From assembly GCA_944380315.1 (NCBI GenBank), contig CALWHG010000004.1:30126-94125 (forward strand): a stretch of DNA of 64,000 nucleotides, in the 5' to 3' direction. Within the stretch, counting starts at the first letter, position 1. The number at the start of each line of letters is the position of its first letter. The notes under the pieces were generated by a model. That model was not told the DNA's origin and ran no database searches. It saw nothing but the letters and a program-made list of their open reading frames with translations. Below, piece after piece: positions 1 to 8,461 of the stretch. Made by a program: the position numbers and the translations under genes. The stretch comes from an uncultured Lachnospiraceae bacterium (GTDB taxonomy: Bacteria; Bacillota; Clostridia; Lachnospirales; Lachnospiraceae).

Positions 1-1067
1 TCCGTGAGATAAACGGAGAGCTGGAGAAGTATTACAGAGATGCTACCTTCTACTCCTCCATCACGAACCCCTGCACCAGGTTCGTCAATGCTGTGGTCTA
101 TGCGGCGGTAGGCGTGTCAGGTGCCATGGTGGCCATGAACGGACTCATGACCGTGGGAAACCTTACTTCGTTCCTTAGCTATGCCAGCCAGTATGCCAAG
201 CCCTTCAATGAGATAAGCGGAGTGGTGACTGAGCTTCAGAACGCCATAGCATCTGCAGAAAGGGTATTTGAGATCATAGATGCGGAGGCACCTGTCTACG
301 ACAGGGAGGGTGCTTCCGAGATTCAGGATGTAAAGGGAGAGGTGGATCTCAGCAAGGTGGCATTTTCCTATACTGAGGATGTGCCGCTCATAGAGGATCT
401 GAACCTTCATGTGCGCCCCGGACAGCGTGTGGCCATAGTAGGTCCCACTGGTGCGGGAAAATCCACCCTCATAAATCTGCTCATGAGATTTTATGAGCCC
501 AACAGCGGAAGCATAAGTCTTGACGGAAGGGATTCCAGGGACATACTCATAAAGAGCCTTCGGGAAAACTTTGGTATGGTGCTCCAGGAGACCTGGCTCA
601 AGAGCGGTACTGTCCGGGACAACATAGCCTATGGCGACCCCGATGCAAGTGATGAGGATGTGCGCAGGGCAGCCCATGAGGCCTATGCGGACAGCTTCAT
701 AGAAAAGATGAAGGACGGATACGATACGGTCATATCCGAGGACGGAGGCAGCCTGTCACAGGGACAGAAGCAGCTGCTCTGCATAGCCAGAGTCATGCTC
801 AAGCTTCCTCCCATGCTCATACTGGATGAGGCCACCTCCTCCATAGATACCATGACCGAGCAGCGTGTTCAGAAGGCCTTTGCCAAGATGATGGAGGGCA
901 GGACCTCCTTCATAGTGGCCCACAGGCTTTCAACCATACGTGAGGCTGATGTCATACTGGTCATGAAGGACGGCCATATCATAGAGCAGGGCAGCCATGA
1001 GGAGCTCATGGCAAAGCATGGCTTCTATCATGATCTGTACATGAGCCAGTTTGAGACCTCGGGCTGA
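1..1067 (+). CDS. ABC exporter (transmembrane-ATPase fusion), 3' part
   Basis: The gene is cut by the left edge; the frame is open from base 3, and 354 residues are visible. The first ~80 residues are the end of an ABC type 1 exporter membrane domain. A nucleotide-binding domain follows with Walker A (GPTGAGKST), Q-loop (VLQET), signature (LSQGQKQ), Walker B (MLILDEATSSID) and H-loop (IVAHRLST). It would couple ATP hydrolysis to export of a lipid, drug or peptide, as one half of a homo- or heterodimer. The substrate cannot be read from this part. A bidirectional terminator follows. Confidence 0.93.
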   Translation, partial: REINGELEKYYRDATFYSSITNPCTRFVNAVVYAAVGVSGAMVAMNGLMTVGNLTSFLSYASQYAKPFNEISGVVTELQNAIASAERVFEIIDAEAPVYDREGASEIQDVKGEVDLSKVAFSYTEDVPLIEDLNLHVRPGQRVAIVGPTGAGKSTLINLLMRFYEPNSGSISLDGRDSRDILIKSLRENFGMVLQETWLKSGTVRDNIAYGDPDASDEDVRRAAHEAYADSFIEKMKDGYDTVISEDGGSLSQGQKQLLCIARVMLKLPPMLILDEATSSIDTMTEQRVQKAFAKMMEGRTSFIVAHRLSTIREADVILVMKDGHIIEQGSHEELMAKHGFYHDLYMSQFETSG

Positions 1068-1112
1068 CCGAAGTGCGGCTCGGCACTATATACTAAAATA
1101 TGGATAATATAA

Positions 1113-1149
1113 AAGATGAGGTCTCCGGTACATCCGGGGGCCTCATCTT
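1113..1149. terminator. Bidirectional rho-independent terminator
   Basis: AAGATGAGG...CCTCATCTT with an inner CTCCGG/CCGGGG stem lies between two convergent genes. A/T-rich flanks on both sides let it work for the ABC exporter (+) and for transaldolase (-). Confidence 0.8.
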
Positions 1150-1204
1150 ATTATATGCTTCTGACTTTCGATGTCCTAGGGCTGTTGCCTTGCAGGGACA
1201 GGTA

Positions 1205-1861
1205 TCACTCACCAAATACGGCGATGTAATCCTTCTTGAACTTCTCTATGCCTATGTCGGTCAGGGGATGATTGAACATCTGCATGAGCACCTTGTAGGG
1301 TACTGTAGCTATGTCAGCTCCTGCCTTTGCGCACTCGGTGATGTGCATGGGGTTACGGGTAGAGGCTGCGATGATCTGAGTCTCTATGTCGGGATAGTTG
1401 GAGAAGCACTCCACTATGTCATAAATGAGATCGGTGCCGCAGGTGGATATATCGTCAAGCCTGCCGAGGAAGGGAGATACATAGGTAGCTCCTGCCCTTG
1501 CTGCCAGCAGTGCCTGGTTTGCGGAAAATACCAGAGTGACGTTGGTCTTGATGCCTTCCTTGGAAAGGACCTTCACGGCCTTGAGTCCCTCGGGAGTCAT
1601 GGGGATCTTTACTACCATGTTTTTGTGGATCTTTGCGATCTCACGTCCCTCGGCGATCATGTCCTCTGCCTTGGTGGTGGTAGCTTTTACCTCACCTGAG
1701 ATGGGGCCGTCAACTATGGATGTGATCTCCTTTATGACCTCGTTGAAATCCCTGCCTTCCTTGGCTATGAGCGAAGGATTGGTGGTGACTCCGCAGATGA
1801 TGCCCATCTCGTTGGCTTCCCTGATCTCGTCAACATTTGCAGTGTCGATGAAAAACTTCAT
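1205..1861 (-). CDS. fsa/tal: Transaldolase / fructose-6-phosphate aldolase family
   Basis: This 218-residue protein has the length of the short transaldolase subfamily (TalC/FSA type), which moves a dihydroxyacetone unit between sugar phosphates in the non-oxidative pentose phosphate pathway. Visible signatures are MKFFIDTAN at the N-terminus, GVTTNPS, the Schiff-base lysine in VVKIPMT, and the C-terminal [11 protein letters not shown]. The start is the ATG at 1861, because GAGGAGG lies 5 bases upstream (1867-1873); the frame continues 12 codons further upstream without a ribosome site. A consensus promoter precedes it at 1949-1977. Sequence alone does not separate true transaldolase from FSA. 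Confidence 0.92.
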   Translation of the reverse strand: MKFFIDTANVDEIREANEMGIICGVTTNPSLIAKEGRDFNEVIKEITSIVDGPISGEVKATTTKAEDMIAEGREIAKIHKNMVVKIPMTPEGLKAVKVLSKEGIKTNVTLVFSANQALLAARAGATYVSPFLGRLDDISTCGTDLIYDIVECFSNYPDIETQIIAASTRNPMHITECAKAGADIATVPYKVLMQMFNHPLTDIGIEKFKKDYIAVFGE

Positions 1862-1948
1862 AAGAACCTCCTCATATGTGCGGGCCCGGTCATACAAAGC
1901 TCTACACCCTCTCCGGGACCCGATCTATGGCTTTTAACAGCTACGTAT

Positions 1949-1977
1949 AGTATATTTGAAACGCAGGTCAAAGGCAA
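1949..1977 (-). promoter_or_regulatory. Sigma-A type promoter of the transaldolase gene
   Basis: On the minus strand TTGCCT and TATACT are separated by exactly 17 bases, about 90 bases upstream of the start codon. Confidence 0.65.
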
Positions 1978-2022
1978 GAGGAACATAGGCCACAAATAGT
2001 GTTTTTATACCTGCCTGATTCC

Positions 2023-2051
2023 TTGCTAAGAAAATCGGCCTGTGCTATACT
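2023..2051 (+). promoter_or_regulatory. Sigma-A type promoter of the aminotransferase-ligA operon
   Basis: TTGCTA and TATACT are separated by 17 bases, 41 bases upstream of the aminotransferase ATG. Confidence 0.65.
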
Positions 2052-2091
2052 TATTCGATCTGGATCCATGATATCTAAGGAGGATTATCTG

Positions 2092-3450
2092 ATGAAGAAA
2101 TACAGTGAGATGAGCAGGGAGGAGCTCCGCGCGGAGTATTCAGCCCTCAGGAAGGCATACAAGGATTTTCAGTACAAGGCTCTGAGCCTTGACATGTCCA
2201 GGGGCAAGCCCTCACCGGAGCAGCTTGATCTGTCCATGGGCATGATGGATGTGCTCAGTTCCCAGGAGGAGAGCGACATGACCTGCGAGGACGGCATGGA
2301 CTGCCGCAACTACGGAGATCTGGACGGCATACCTGAGGCCAAGGAGCTGCTTGCGGATATCATGGAGGTCAACCCCACAAATATCATCATCTACGGCAAT
2401 TCCTCTCTCAATGTCATGTATGATTTCATAAGCCGAAGCTATACCCACGGCGTCATGGGCTCCACGCCTTGGTGCAAGCTCCCTGAGGTGAAGTTCCTCT
2501 GCGTCGTGCCCGGCTATGACAGACATTTCAAGATAACCGAATACTTTGGCATAAAGATGATCAACGTGCCCATGCTGAGCACAGGCCCTGACATGGACAT
2601 GGTGGAGAAGCTAGTAAGCTCCGATGAGAGCATAAAGGGCATCTGGTGCGTGCCCAAGTATTCAAATCCCACCGGCAATTCCTACGACGATGAGACCGTA
2701 AGGCGTTTTGCAAGGCTCAGGCCCGCAGCCAGGGATTTCCGCATATACTGGGACAATGCCTATACCATACATCATCTCTACGATCACCATCAGGATCACC
2801 TCATAGAGATACTTGCAGAATGCAAGCGTGCAGGCAATCCTGACCTGGTATACAAGTTTGCATCCACCTCCAAGGTGACATTTTCCGGTTCGGGCATATC
2901 GGCCTGTGCCGCATCCCTCAACAACCTGGAGGAGATAAAGAAGCAGCTGTCCATACAGACCATAGGCCATGACAAGGTGAATCAGCTCCGCCATGTTCGC
3001 TTCTTCAAGGACATCCATGGAGTAGTGGAGCACATGAGGAAGCATGCAGACATACTCCGTCCCAAGTTCGAGGCAGTGGAGGATATATTTGAGCATGATC
3101 TGGGCGGTCTGGACATAGGCACCTGGACAAAGCCCAACGGAGGCTATTTCATCTCCTTCGATTCGCTTCCCGGCTGCGCCAAGGAGATAGTGTCCATGGC
3201 AAAGAAGGCGGGAGTGACACTGACCCCTGCCGGAGCAGCATTTCCCTATGGAAAGGATCCGGAGGACAAGAATATACGTATAGCCCCCTCCTATCCCTCA
3301 CTTCAGGAGATAGAGCAGGCAGCAGGCCTGTTCACCCTCTGCGTGAAGCTCGTTACGGTCAGGAAGATGCTGGAGCAGAGCGAGCCCGGTGCGGCTGCAG
3401 TCAAGGAAAAGACTGACAAGGCAGCAGAGAGCTCAGAGAAGAAGGGCTGA
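2092..3450 (+). CDS. PLP-dependent aminotransferase, aspartate aminotransferase type Ic-like
   Basis: The 452-residue protein resembles the Asp_aminotransf family (PF12897). Landmarks in order are SRGKPSPEQLDLS, RNYGDLDGIPEAKELL, NSSLNVMYD, VPKYSNPTGNSY (asparagine contacting PLP), the IYWDNAY aspartate/tyrosine pair, and the Schiff-base lysine in ASTSKVTFSGSGIS. It probably transfers amino groups between aspartate (or alanine) and 2-oxoacids. The ATG at 2092 has AAGGAGG 8 bases upstream. The C-terminus ends in a charged low-complexity tail rich in Lys, Glu and Ser. ligA starts 15 bases downstream. Confidence 0.88.
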   Translation: MKKYSEMSREELRAEYSALRKAYKDFQYKALSLDMSRGKPSPEQLDLSMGMMDVLSSQEESDMTCEDGMDCRNYGDLDGIPEAKELLADIMEVNPTNIIIYGNSSLNVMYDFISRSYTHGVMGSTPWCKLPEVKFLCVVPGYDRHFKITEYFGIKMINVPMLSTGPDMDMVEKLVSSDESIKGIWCVPKYSNPTGNSYDDETVRRFARLRPAARDFRIYWDNAYTIHHLYDHHQDHLIEILAECKRAGNPDLVYKFASTSKVTFSGSGISACAASLNNLEEIKKQLSIQTIGHDKVNQLRHVRFFKDIHGVVEHMRKHADILRPKFEAVEDIFEHDLGGLDIGTWTKPNGGYFISFDSLPGCAKEIVSMAKKAGVTLTPAGAAFPYGKDPEDKNIRIAPSYPSLQEIEQAAGLFTLCVKLVTVRKMLEQSEPGAAAVKEKTDKAAESSEKKG

Positions 3451-3464
3451 GAGCCATACAGGAT

Positions 3465-5477
3465 ATGACAGCTGAGGATAAGAAAAAAAGGATAAGAGAG
3501 CTCACGGAGCGTCTGTCTGAGGCCGCGAGGGCCTATTATGTAGATGGTCGTGAGATCATGCCAAACATAGAATATGACGCTCTGTATGATGAGCTTCAGA
3601 CACTTGAGCAGGAGACAGGCATAGTCATGGCCGGGTCTCCTACTCAGTATGTGGGCTATGAGGTGCTGTCCGAGCTTCCTAAGGAAAGGCACCAGAGCCC
3701 CATGCTCTCCCTTGACAAGACCAAGTCTGTGGAGGCGCTTTCCGAGTGGCTGGGGGACAAAAAGGGCATACTGAGCTGGAAGCTTGACGGACTGACCGTG
3801 GTGCTGACCTACAGGGACGGAGAGCTTCAGAAGGCAGTGACCAGGGGAAATGGAGAGATAGGCGAGGTCATCACGGCCAACGCCAGATGCTTTGAGAACC
3901 TGCCGCTGCGCATAGCCTATAAGGGAGAGCTGGTGCTGAGGGGCGAGGCAGTCATAAAGTACAGCGACTTCAGAAGGATAAATGAGGAGATACCTGAGGC
4001 CGATGCGGCCTACAAAAACCCCAGGAACCTGTGCTCCGGCTCCGTAAGGCAGCTGGATCCCAGGGTAACCAGGAGGAGGCATGTCAATCTCATAGCCTTC
4101 CAGCTGGTGTCCGCAGAGGGGGTGGACTTCGGGGGCTCCTTCAAGCGGCGCTTTGAGTGGCTTTCGGAGCAGGGCTTCGATGTGGTGGAGTACCGGGAGA
4201 CAGACGGTGTCTCCATAGCATCAGATGTGGAATGGTTCAAGAGCAGGGTCGGAAGCAATGACCTTCCTTCGGACGGACTGGTGCTCACCTATGAGGATGT
4301 GGAGTATGGACTTTCTCTGGGACGCACTGCCAAGTTCCCCCGCAATTCCATAGCCTTCAAATGGCAGGATGAGCTGGCGGAGACCAGCCTGCGCCATATA
4401 GAGTGGTCACCCTCAAGGACCGGCCTCATAAATCCCATAGCGGTATTTGATCCAGTGGAGCTGGAGGGGACTACGGTGTCCAGGGCCAGTGTCCATAACC
4501 TGAGCATCATGAAGGAGCTGGGGCTTGGGGTCGGAGACCGCATAACCGTATATAAGGCAAACATGATTATACCCCAGATCGCCGAGGACCTGACACGAAG
4601 CGGCAGCATAGAGATACCTGACCGCTGTCCCGTCTGCGGAGCACCTACGGAGATCAGGAAGGACAAGGATGCGGAGACCCTGTACTGTACGTCCCCGACC
4701 TGTCCCGCAAAGAAGATAAAGGCATTCAGTCTCATGGTGAGCAGGGATGCCCTCAACATAGAGGGCCTGTCCGAGATGACTCTTGAGAAGTTCATCGGAG
4801 CAGGCTTCATAAAGGAGTACGCGGATCTGTTCAGGCTCTCTGAGCATAAGGATGAGATCACCTCCATGGAGGGCTTCGGGGAGAAGTCCTTTGACAATCT
4901 GTGCGCTGCCCTGGAAAGGGCCAGGGACACGGAGCTTTACAGGCCTCTTTATGGCCTTGGCATCCCCGGCATAGGCCTTTCGGGAGCAAAGCTCATAGTG
5001 AGAGCCTTTGGAGATGATTATGAGAGAGTGAAGGCCGCAGGACGGGAGGAGCTCCTGTCCATCGACGGCATAGGAGAGGTGCTGGCAGATCAGTTCATCG
5101 GATTCTTTGCCGATGAGCAGAAGCGGGGAGAGGCCGACAGGCTCATGGCCATGCTGAGGCTCAGGAAGGAGGAGCTCCAGGATGCCGAGGGGTATGTGGA
5201 GCTGTCTCTGGGCGATCGGGAGCTGCGCATAAGGAGTGGAAGGCTCTCTGGGCTCACCTTCGTCATCACCGGGGATGTGGAGCATTTTCAGAACAGAAGA
5301 GAGCTTCAGGATCTAATCGAGAGGATGGGCGGCAAGGCTTCGGGGTCGGTATCGAAAAAGACCTCTTATCTTATAAACAACGATGCCGCAAGCTCCTCCT
5401 CCAAAAATAAAAAGGCCAGGGAGCTGTCGGTGCCTATCATGACCGAGGCGGAGTTCCTTGAGTTTATCGCAGAGTAA
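3465..5477 (+). CDS. ligA: NAD-dependent DNA ligase LigA
   Basis: At 670 residues this is full length. It seals nicks in duplex DNA with NAD+ during replication and repair. The N-terminal Ia region (about 1-60) is followed by the adenylation motif KLDGL with the nucleophilic lysine at residue 106. Later come the OB fold, a four-cysteine zinc finger (CPVCG...CTSPTCP), helix-hairpin-helix repeats (GLGIPGIG, IDGIGEVLA), and a C-terminal BRCT domain of about 80 residues starting at LSGLTFVITG. Only a weak ribosome site is visible, and coupling to the aminotransferase 15 bases upstream is likely. Confidence 0.97.
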   Translation: MTAEDKKKRIRELTERLSEAARAYYVDGREIMPNIEYDALYDELQTLEQETGIVMAGSPTQYVGYEVLSELPKERHQSPMLSLDKTKSVEALSEWLGDKKGILSWKLDGLTVVLTYRDGELQKAVTRGNGEIGEVITANARCFENLPLRIAYKGELVLRGEAVIKYSDFRRINEEIPEADAAYKNPRNLCSGSVRQLDPRVTRRRHVNLIAFQLVSAEGVDFGGSFKRRFEWLSEQGFDVVEYRETDGVSIASDVEWFKSRVGSNDLPSDGLVLTYEDVEYGLSLGRTAKFPRNSIAFKWQDELAETSLRHIEWSPSRTGLINPIAVFDPVELEGTTVSRASVHNLSIMKELGLGVGDRITVYKANMIIPQIAEDLTRSGSIEIPDRCPVCGAPTEIRKDKDAETLYCTSPTCPAKKIKAFSLMVSRDALNIEGLSEMTLEKFIGAGFIKEYADLFRLSEHKDEITSMEGFGEKSFDNLCAALERARDTELYRPLYGLGIPGIGLSGAKLIVRAFGDDYERVKAAGREELLSIDGIGEVLADQFIGFFADEQKRGEADRLMAMLRLRKEELQDAEGYVELSLGDRELRIRSGRLSGLTFVITGDVEHFQNRRELQDLIERMGGKASGSVSKKTSYLINNDAASSSSKNKKARELSVPIMTEAEFLEFIAE

Positions 5478-5482
5478 AGGAC

Positions 5483-6241
5483 ATGAACGGGACTGAAGCT
5501 CATCACATAGGAAACTGCATAATCACTCTGGGAGAGGACCTGCTGAGATACGGTGGAGAGGTGAGCAGGGTGGAGGATACGGTGTACAGGCTGGGCATGG
5601 CCTACGGCTTTAGGTCCGTGGACTGTCTGACCATCATGAACTGCATCATCATAAGCTTTACCTGCTCTGACGGGGAGACCTTTACCCAGATGCGCCGTGT
5701 CCTGGAGATAAGGAAGGACATGGAAAAGGTCAGGGCCTGCAATGGGCTCAGCCGTGAGCTCTGCGCAGAGCCCCGGGAGGCGGAGATATTTGAGCAGAGG
5801 CTTGAGGAGATAAGCCGCCAGCAGAGCTATCTGGCCTGGCAGATGTGCCTCATATATATGCTGACCTCAGCCTCCATGACTCTCTTCTTTGGAGGGAGCC
5901 TCTGGGACGCCGCGGCCTCAGGCGCGGCAGGAGCTGCCCTTTATCTCAGCGGCAGGTTCATGGACCTTGCCAGGATGCAGAATTTCGTCACCTCCTATAT
6001 CGAGGCCTTCATGGTGGGCTCGGCCATATGCCTCATGCTGGCTCTGGGACTTCCGGGACACTATGACCTCATATCCATGGGCAACATCATGCTCATGATA
6101 TCCGGCTCGGGACTCATGACCTCAGTAAGGGACATGATCAATAATGATCTGCTTAGCGGCATGATGGGCCTAGTGTCTGCACTCATGGGTGCGGCGGCCA
6201 TAGCACTGGGCTTCGTATCGGCGGCCCTGCTTTTTATGTAG
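5483..6241 (+). CDS. Threonine/serine exporter, N-terminal component (DUF1212)
   Basis: The 252-residue protein matches the PF06738 half of ThrE-type exporters. A soluble N-terminal segment contains LGEDLLRYGGEVSRVEDT, the conserved start of the family, and is followed by about five hydrophobic segments from residue ~115. It begins 5 bases after ligA. The partner membrane half is the next gene, so the two probably form one exporter of threonine, serine or small peptides. Confidence 0.88.
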   Translation: MNGTEAHHIGNCIITLGEDLLRYGGEVSRVEDTVYRLGMAYGFRSVDCLTIMNCIIISFTCSDGETFTQMRRVLEIRKDMEKVRACNGLSRELCAEPREAEIFEQRLEEISRQQSYLAWQMCLIYMLTSASMTLFFGGSLWDAAASGAAGAALYLSGRFMDLARMQNFVTSYIEAFMVGSAICLMLALGLPGHYDLISMGNIMLMISGSGLMTSVRDMINNDLLSGMMGLVSALMGAAAIALGFVSAALLFM

Positions 6242-6250
6242 GAGGTGTGC

Positions 6251-6718
6251 ATGGAGACATATATGATCCCTGTGGTCACCGCCTTTTTCGGTACCCTGGG
6301 CTTTTCGGCATACTACAATGTAGGACTTCGGATAGCTGCGGTAAATGCAGCCTGCTCCATGGCCGGATATTTCGCATACATGATGCTGTATGCCCGGTCG
6401 GGAAGCATTTTCATGAGCAATCTCCTGACGGCGGTGATCATAACGGTCGCCAGTGAGCTGCTTGCCAGGCGCTTTCGGGTCCCCACGACCATGCTGCTGG
6501 TGCCCATGCTGTTTCCGGAGATACCGGGAAGCAGCCTCTACAACATGGTCTGGAGCCTGTTTGTGGGGGAAACGAGGCTCAGTCTTATTTACGGCATAGA
6601 GCTGGTGAAGATCATAGCCGCCCTCAATCTTGGCATAGTGCTGGTCACTGCCCTCATAAAGATATGGACAAACATCAGGGACCGTATGAGATGGGGCAGA
6701 TATGAGGGCTACAGATGA
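6251..6718 (+). CDS. Threonine/serine exporter, C-terminal component (DUF3815-like)
   Basis: The 155-residue integral membrane protein corresponds to the ThrE_2 (PF12821) half, with four to five hydrophobic segments and the conserved VPMLFPEIPGSSLY. The ATG at 6251 is preferred because AGGAGG sits at 6240-6245; a GTG at 6245 overlaps that ribosome site. In many Firmicutes ThrE is split in this way, and the 9-base gap supports co-translation. Confidence 0.87.
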   Translation: METYMIPVVTAFFGTLGFSAYYNVGLRIAAVNAACSMAGYFAYMMLYARSGSIFMSNLLTAVIITVASELLARRFRVPTTMLLVPMLFPEIPGSSLYNMVWSLFVGETRLSLIYGIELVKIIAALNLGIVLVTALIKIWTNIRDRMRWGRYEGYR

Positions 6719-6768
6719 TGTATCAAAAGGAAAACAAAGGATGCAGCTCATGTATCGCAAGGAAAACA
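6718..6768 (+). repeat. Short direct repeat upstream of the hydrogenase cluster
   Basis: ATGTATC(A/G)(A/C)AAGGAAAACA occurs at 6718-6736 and again at 6750-6768, 32 bases apart, in the leader region before the hydrogenase genes. The function is unknown; a regulator site or a local duplication are both possible. Confidence 0.5.
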
Positions 6769-6814
6769 TTTTTAGCGTGGCGGTGAGCGGCTCCATATGG
6801 TATCATAGATACGA

Positions 6815-6832
6815 TAGGCAATTATTTAACAA
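6815..6832 (+). promoter_or_regulatory. Possible Rex redox-repressor site (weak)
   Basis: TTAACAA is an exact half of the clostridial Rex operator (TTGTTAA-N4-TTAACAA). The other half is degenerate (TAGGCAA). Rex is known to control hydrogenase and fermentation genes in clostridia, and this site lies 25 bases before the hydrogenase start. Confidence 0.3.
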
Positions 6833-6856
6833 ATGATCATATAACGGAGAGCAGAG

Positions 6857-8380
6857 ATGAGAGGAGTAGAGACCAGGATCCAGGAGATCAGGCACATGAT
6901 CTTTACAGAGGTAGCGAAGCTTGCCTATGACAAGGATGCTGACATCAGCAGGAGGATCGAGGAGCTTCCCTACAAGATCATACCCGGAGAGGTAGGAAAA
7001 TACAGGAACAACGTATTCTGGGAGAGAGCCATAGTAGGTGAGAGGCTGAGGCTGGCCATGGGACTTCCCAGCAGGAGCGCTGCGGAGCATGCGCCCATCT
7101 CAGACGGCATAGAGGAGGCAAACAAGGCTGAGACCTACTATACTCCGCCCCTTATAAATGTACTCAAGTTCGCCTGCAACGGCTGTGCGGAAAAGAAGGT
7201 CATAGTGACCGAGGGCTGTCAGGGCTGTCTGGCACATCCCTGTGAGGAGGTATGTCCCAAGGGAGCAGTGAAGCTCAGCCACATAGACGGAAGATCACAT
7301 ATAGATCAGGACAAGTGCATAAAGTGCGGACGCTGTGCCGATGTGTGCGCCTACAATGCCATCATCATCCAGGAGAGGCCCTGCGCCAAGGCCTGCGGCA
7401 TGGACGCCATAGGCACTGATGAAAACGGCAAGGCAGACATAGACTATGACAAGTGCGTGTCCTGCGGACAGTGTCTCGTAAATTGTCCCTTTGGAGCCAT
7501 ATCAGACAAGTCACAGATATTTCAGGTCATAAGGGCCATACAGTCAGGAGAGAGGGTCTATGCTGCCGTGGCACCTGCCTTCGTAGGACAGTTTGGAGCC
7601 AAGGTCACTCCCGGAAAGCTAAGGGCCGCCATGAAGGAGCTGGGCTTTGCGGACGTATTTGAGGTGGCCATAGGAGCTGACCTCTGCGCCACTCAGGAGG
7701 CCATAGACTTTGTGGAGGAGGTGCCTGACAAGAAGCCCTTCCTTGCTACCTCCTGCTGCCCTGCATGGTCAGTCATGGCCAAGAAGCTCTTCCCCGAGCA
7801 GGCCGAGTGCATATCCATGGCACTGACACCCATGACCCTTTGTGCAAGGCTCATAAAGTCCGAGCAGAAAAATGCCAAGGTAGTCTTTATAGGTCCCTGC
7901 TCTGCAAAGAAGCTGGAGGCCATGAGACGCTCAGTCCGTTCCGAGGTGGATTTCGTGCTTACCTTTGAGGAGATGACCGGCATATTTGAGGCCAAGAACA
8001 TAGATCTGGCAAGCCTTGTGGAGGACGAGGGCGGAGTCAATGATGCTTCTGCGGACGGACGTAATTTTGCAGTGGCAGGCGGAGTGGCAAAGTCAGTCGT
8101 AGACGTCATCCACAACATGTATCCCGACAAGGAGATAAAGGTGGTAAATGCAGAGGGTCTCAGGGACTGCCGCAAGATGCTGACCCTTGCTAAGGCCGGA
8201 AAATACAACGGCTATCTGCTTGAGGGCATGGCCTGTCCCGGAGGCTGCGTAGGCGGCGCCGGCACCATGCAGCCCATCAAGAAGGCAGCCACTCAGGTCA
8301 ACCTTTATGCGGCCAAGGCCGGACATGTCAATTCAAATGAGACAGAGCACGTAAAGGAGCTTGAAAAGCTCGTAGATTAA
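6857..8380 (+). CDS. [FeFe] hydrogenase, group B-like monomeric enzyme
   Basis: The 507-residue protein has an N-terminal region of about 100 residues without clusters, then a cysteine-rich ferredoxin region (CNGCAEKK, CQGCLAHPCEEVCP, CIKCGRCADVC, CVSCGQCLVNCP), then the catalytic H-cluster domain. The H-cluster motifs are TSCCPAW, GPCSAKKLE and EGMACPGGCVGG. The PC.AKK form of motif 2 and the absence of the 2Fe-2S/His-cluster N-terminus point to group B ([FeFe] hydrogenases of uncharacterised or ferredoxin-linked role) rather than the bifurcating type. It reduces protons or oxidises H2. The HydEFG maturases it would need are not in the window. Confidence 0.9.
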   Translation: MRGVETRIQEIRHMIFTEVAKLAYDKDADISRRIEELPYKIIPGEVGKYRNNVFWERAIVGERLRLAMGLPSRSAAEHAPISDGIEEANKAETYYTPPLINVLKFACNGCAEKKVIVTEGCQGCLAHPCEEVCPKGAVKLSHIDGRSHIDQDKCIKCGRCADVCAYNAIIIQERPCAKACGMDAIGTDENGKADIDYDKCVSCGQCLVNCPFGAISDKSQIFQVIRAIQSGERVYAAVAPAFVGQFGAKVTPGKLRAAMKELGFADVFEVAIGADLCATQEAIDFVEEVPDKKPFLATSCCPAWSVMAKKLFPEQAECISMALTPMTLCARLIKSEQKNAKVVFIGPCSAKKLEAMRRSVRSEVDFVLTFEEMTGIFEAKNIDLASLVEDEGGVNDASADGRNFAVAGGVAKSVVDVIHNMYPDKEIKVVNAEGLRDCRKMLTLAKAGKYNGYLLEGMACPGGCVGGAGTMQPIKKAATQVNLYAAKAGHVNSNETEHVKELEKLVD

Positions 8381-8413
8381 ATGATATAATCTCTGACGTA
8401 CATCAATTTATCA

Positions 8414-8436
8414 TGCGGGGCCACTTCCGCCCCGCA
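8414..8436 (+). other. Intergenic hairpin between the two hydrogenase transcription blocks
   Basis: TGCGGGGC and GCCCCGCA form a perfect 8-bp stem with a 7-base loop. No T-tract follows, so it is more likely an mRNA processing or stabilising element than a terminator. It lies 26 bases before the next start codon. Confidence 0.55.
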
Positions 8437-8461
8437 ATGTATTGTCGGAGGTTATTTTTTT

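Noticed and set aside
4413-5285. A 290-codon open frame on the minus strand opposite ligA
   Set aside because: It is antisense to a complete, canonical ligA, has no recognisable domain and is a by-product of AGG/ATA-rich codon use.
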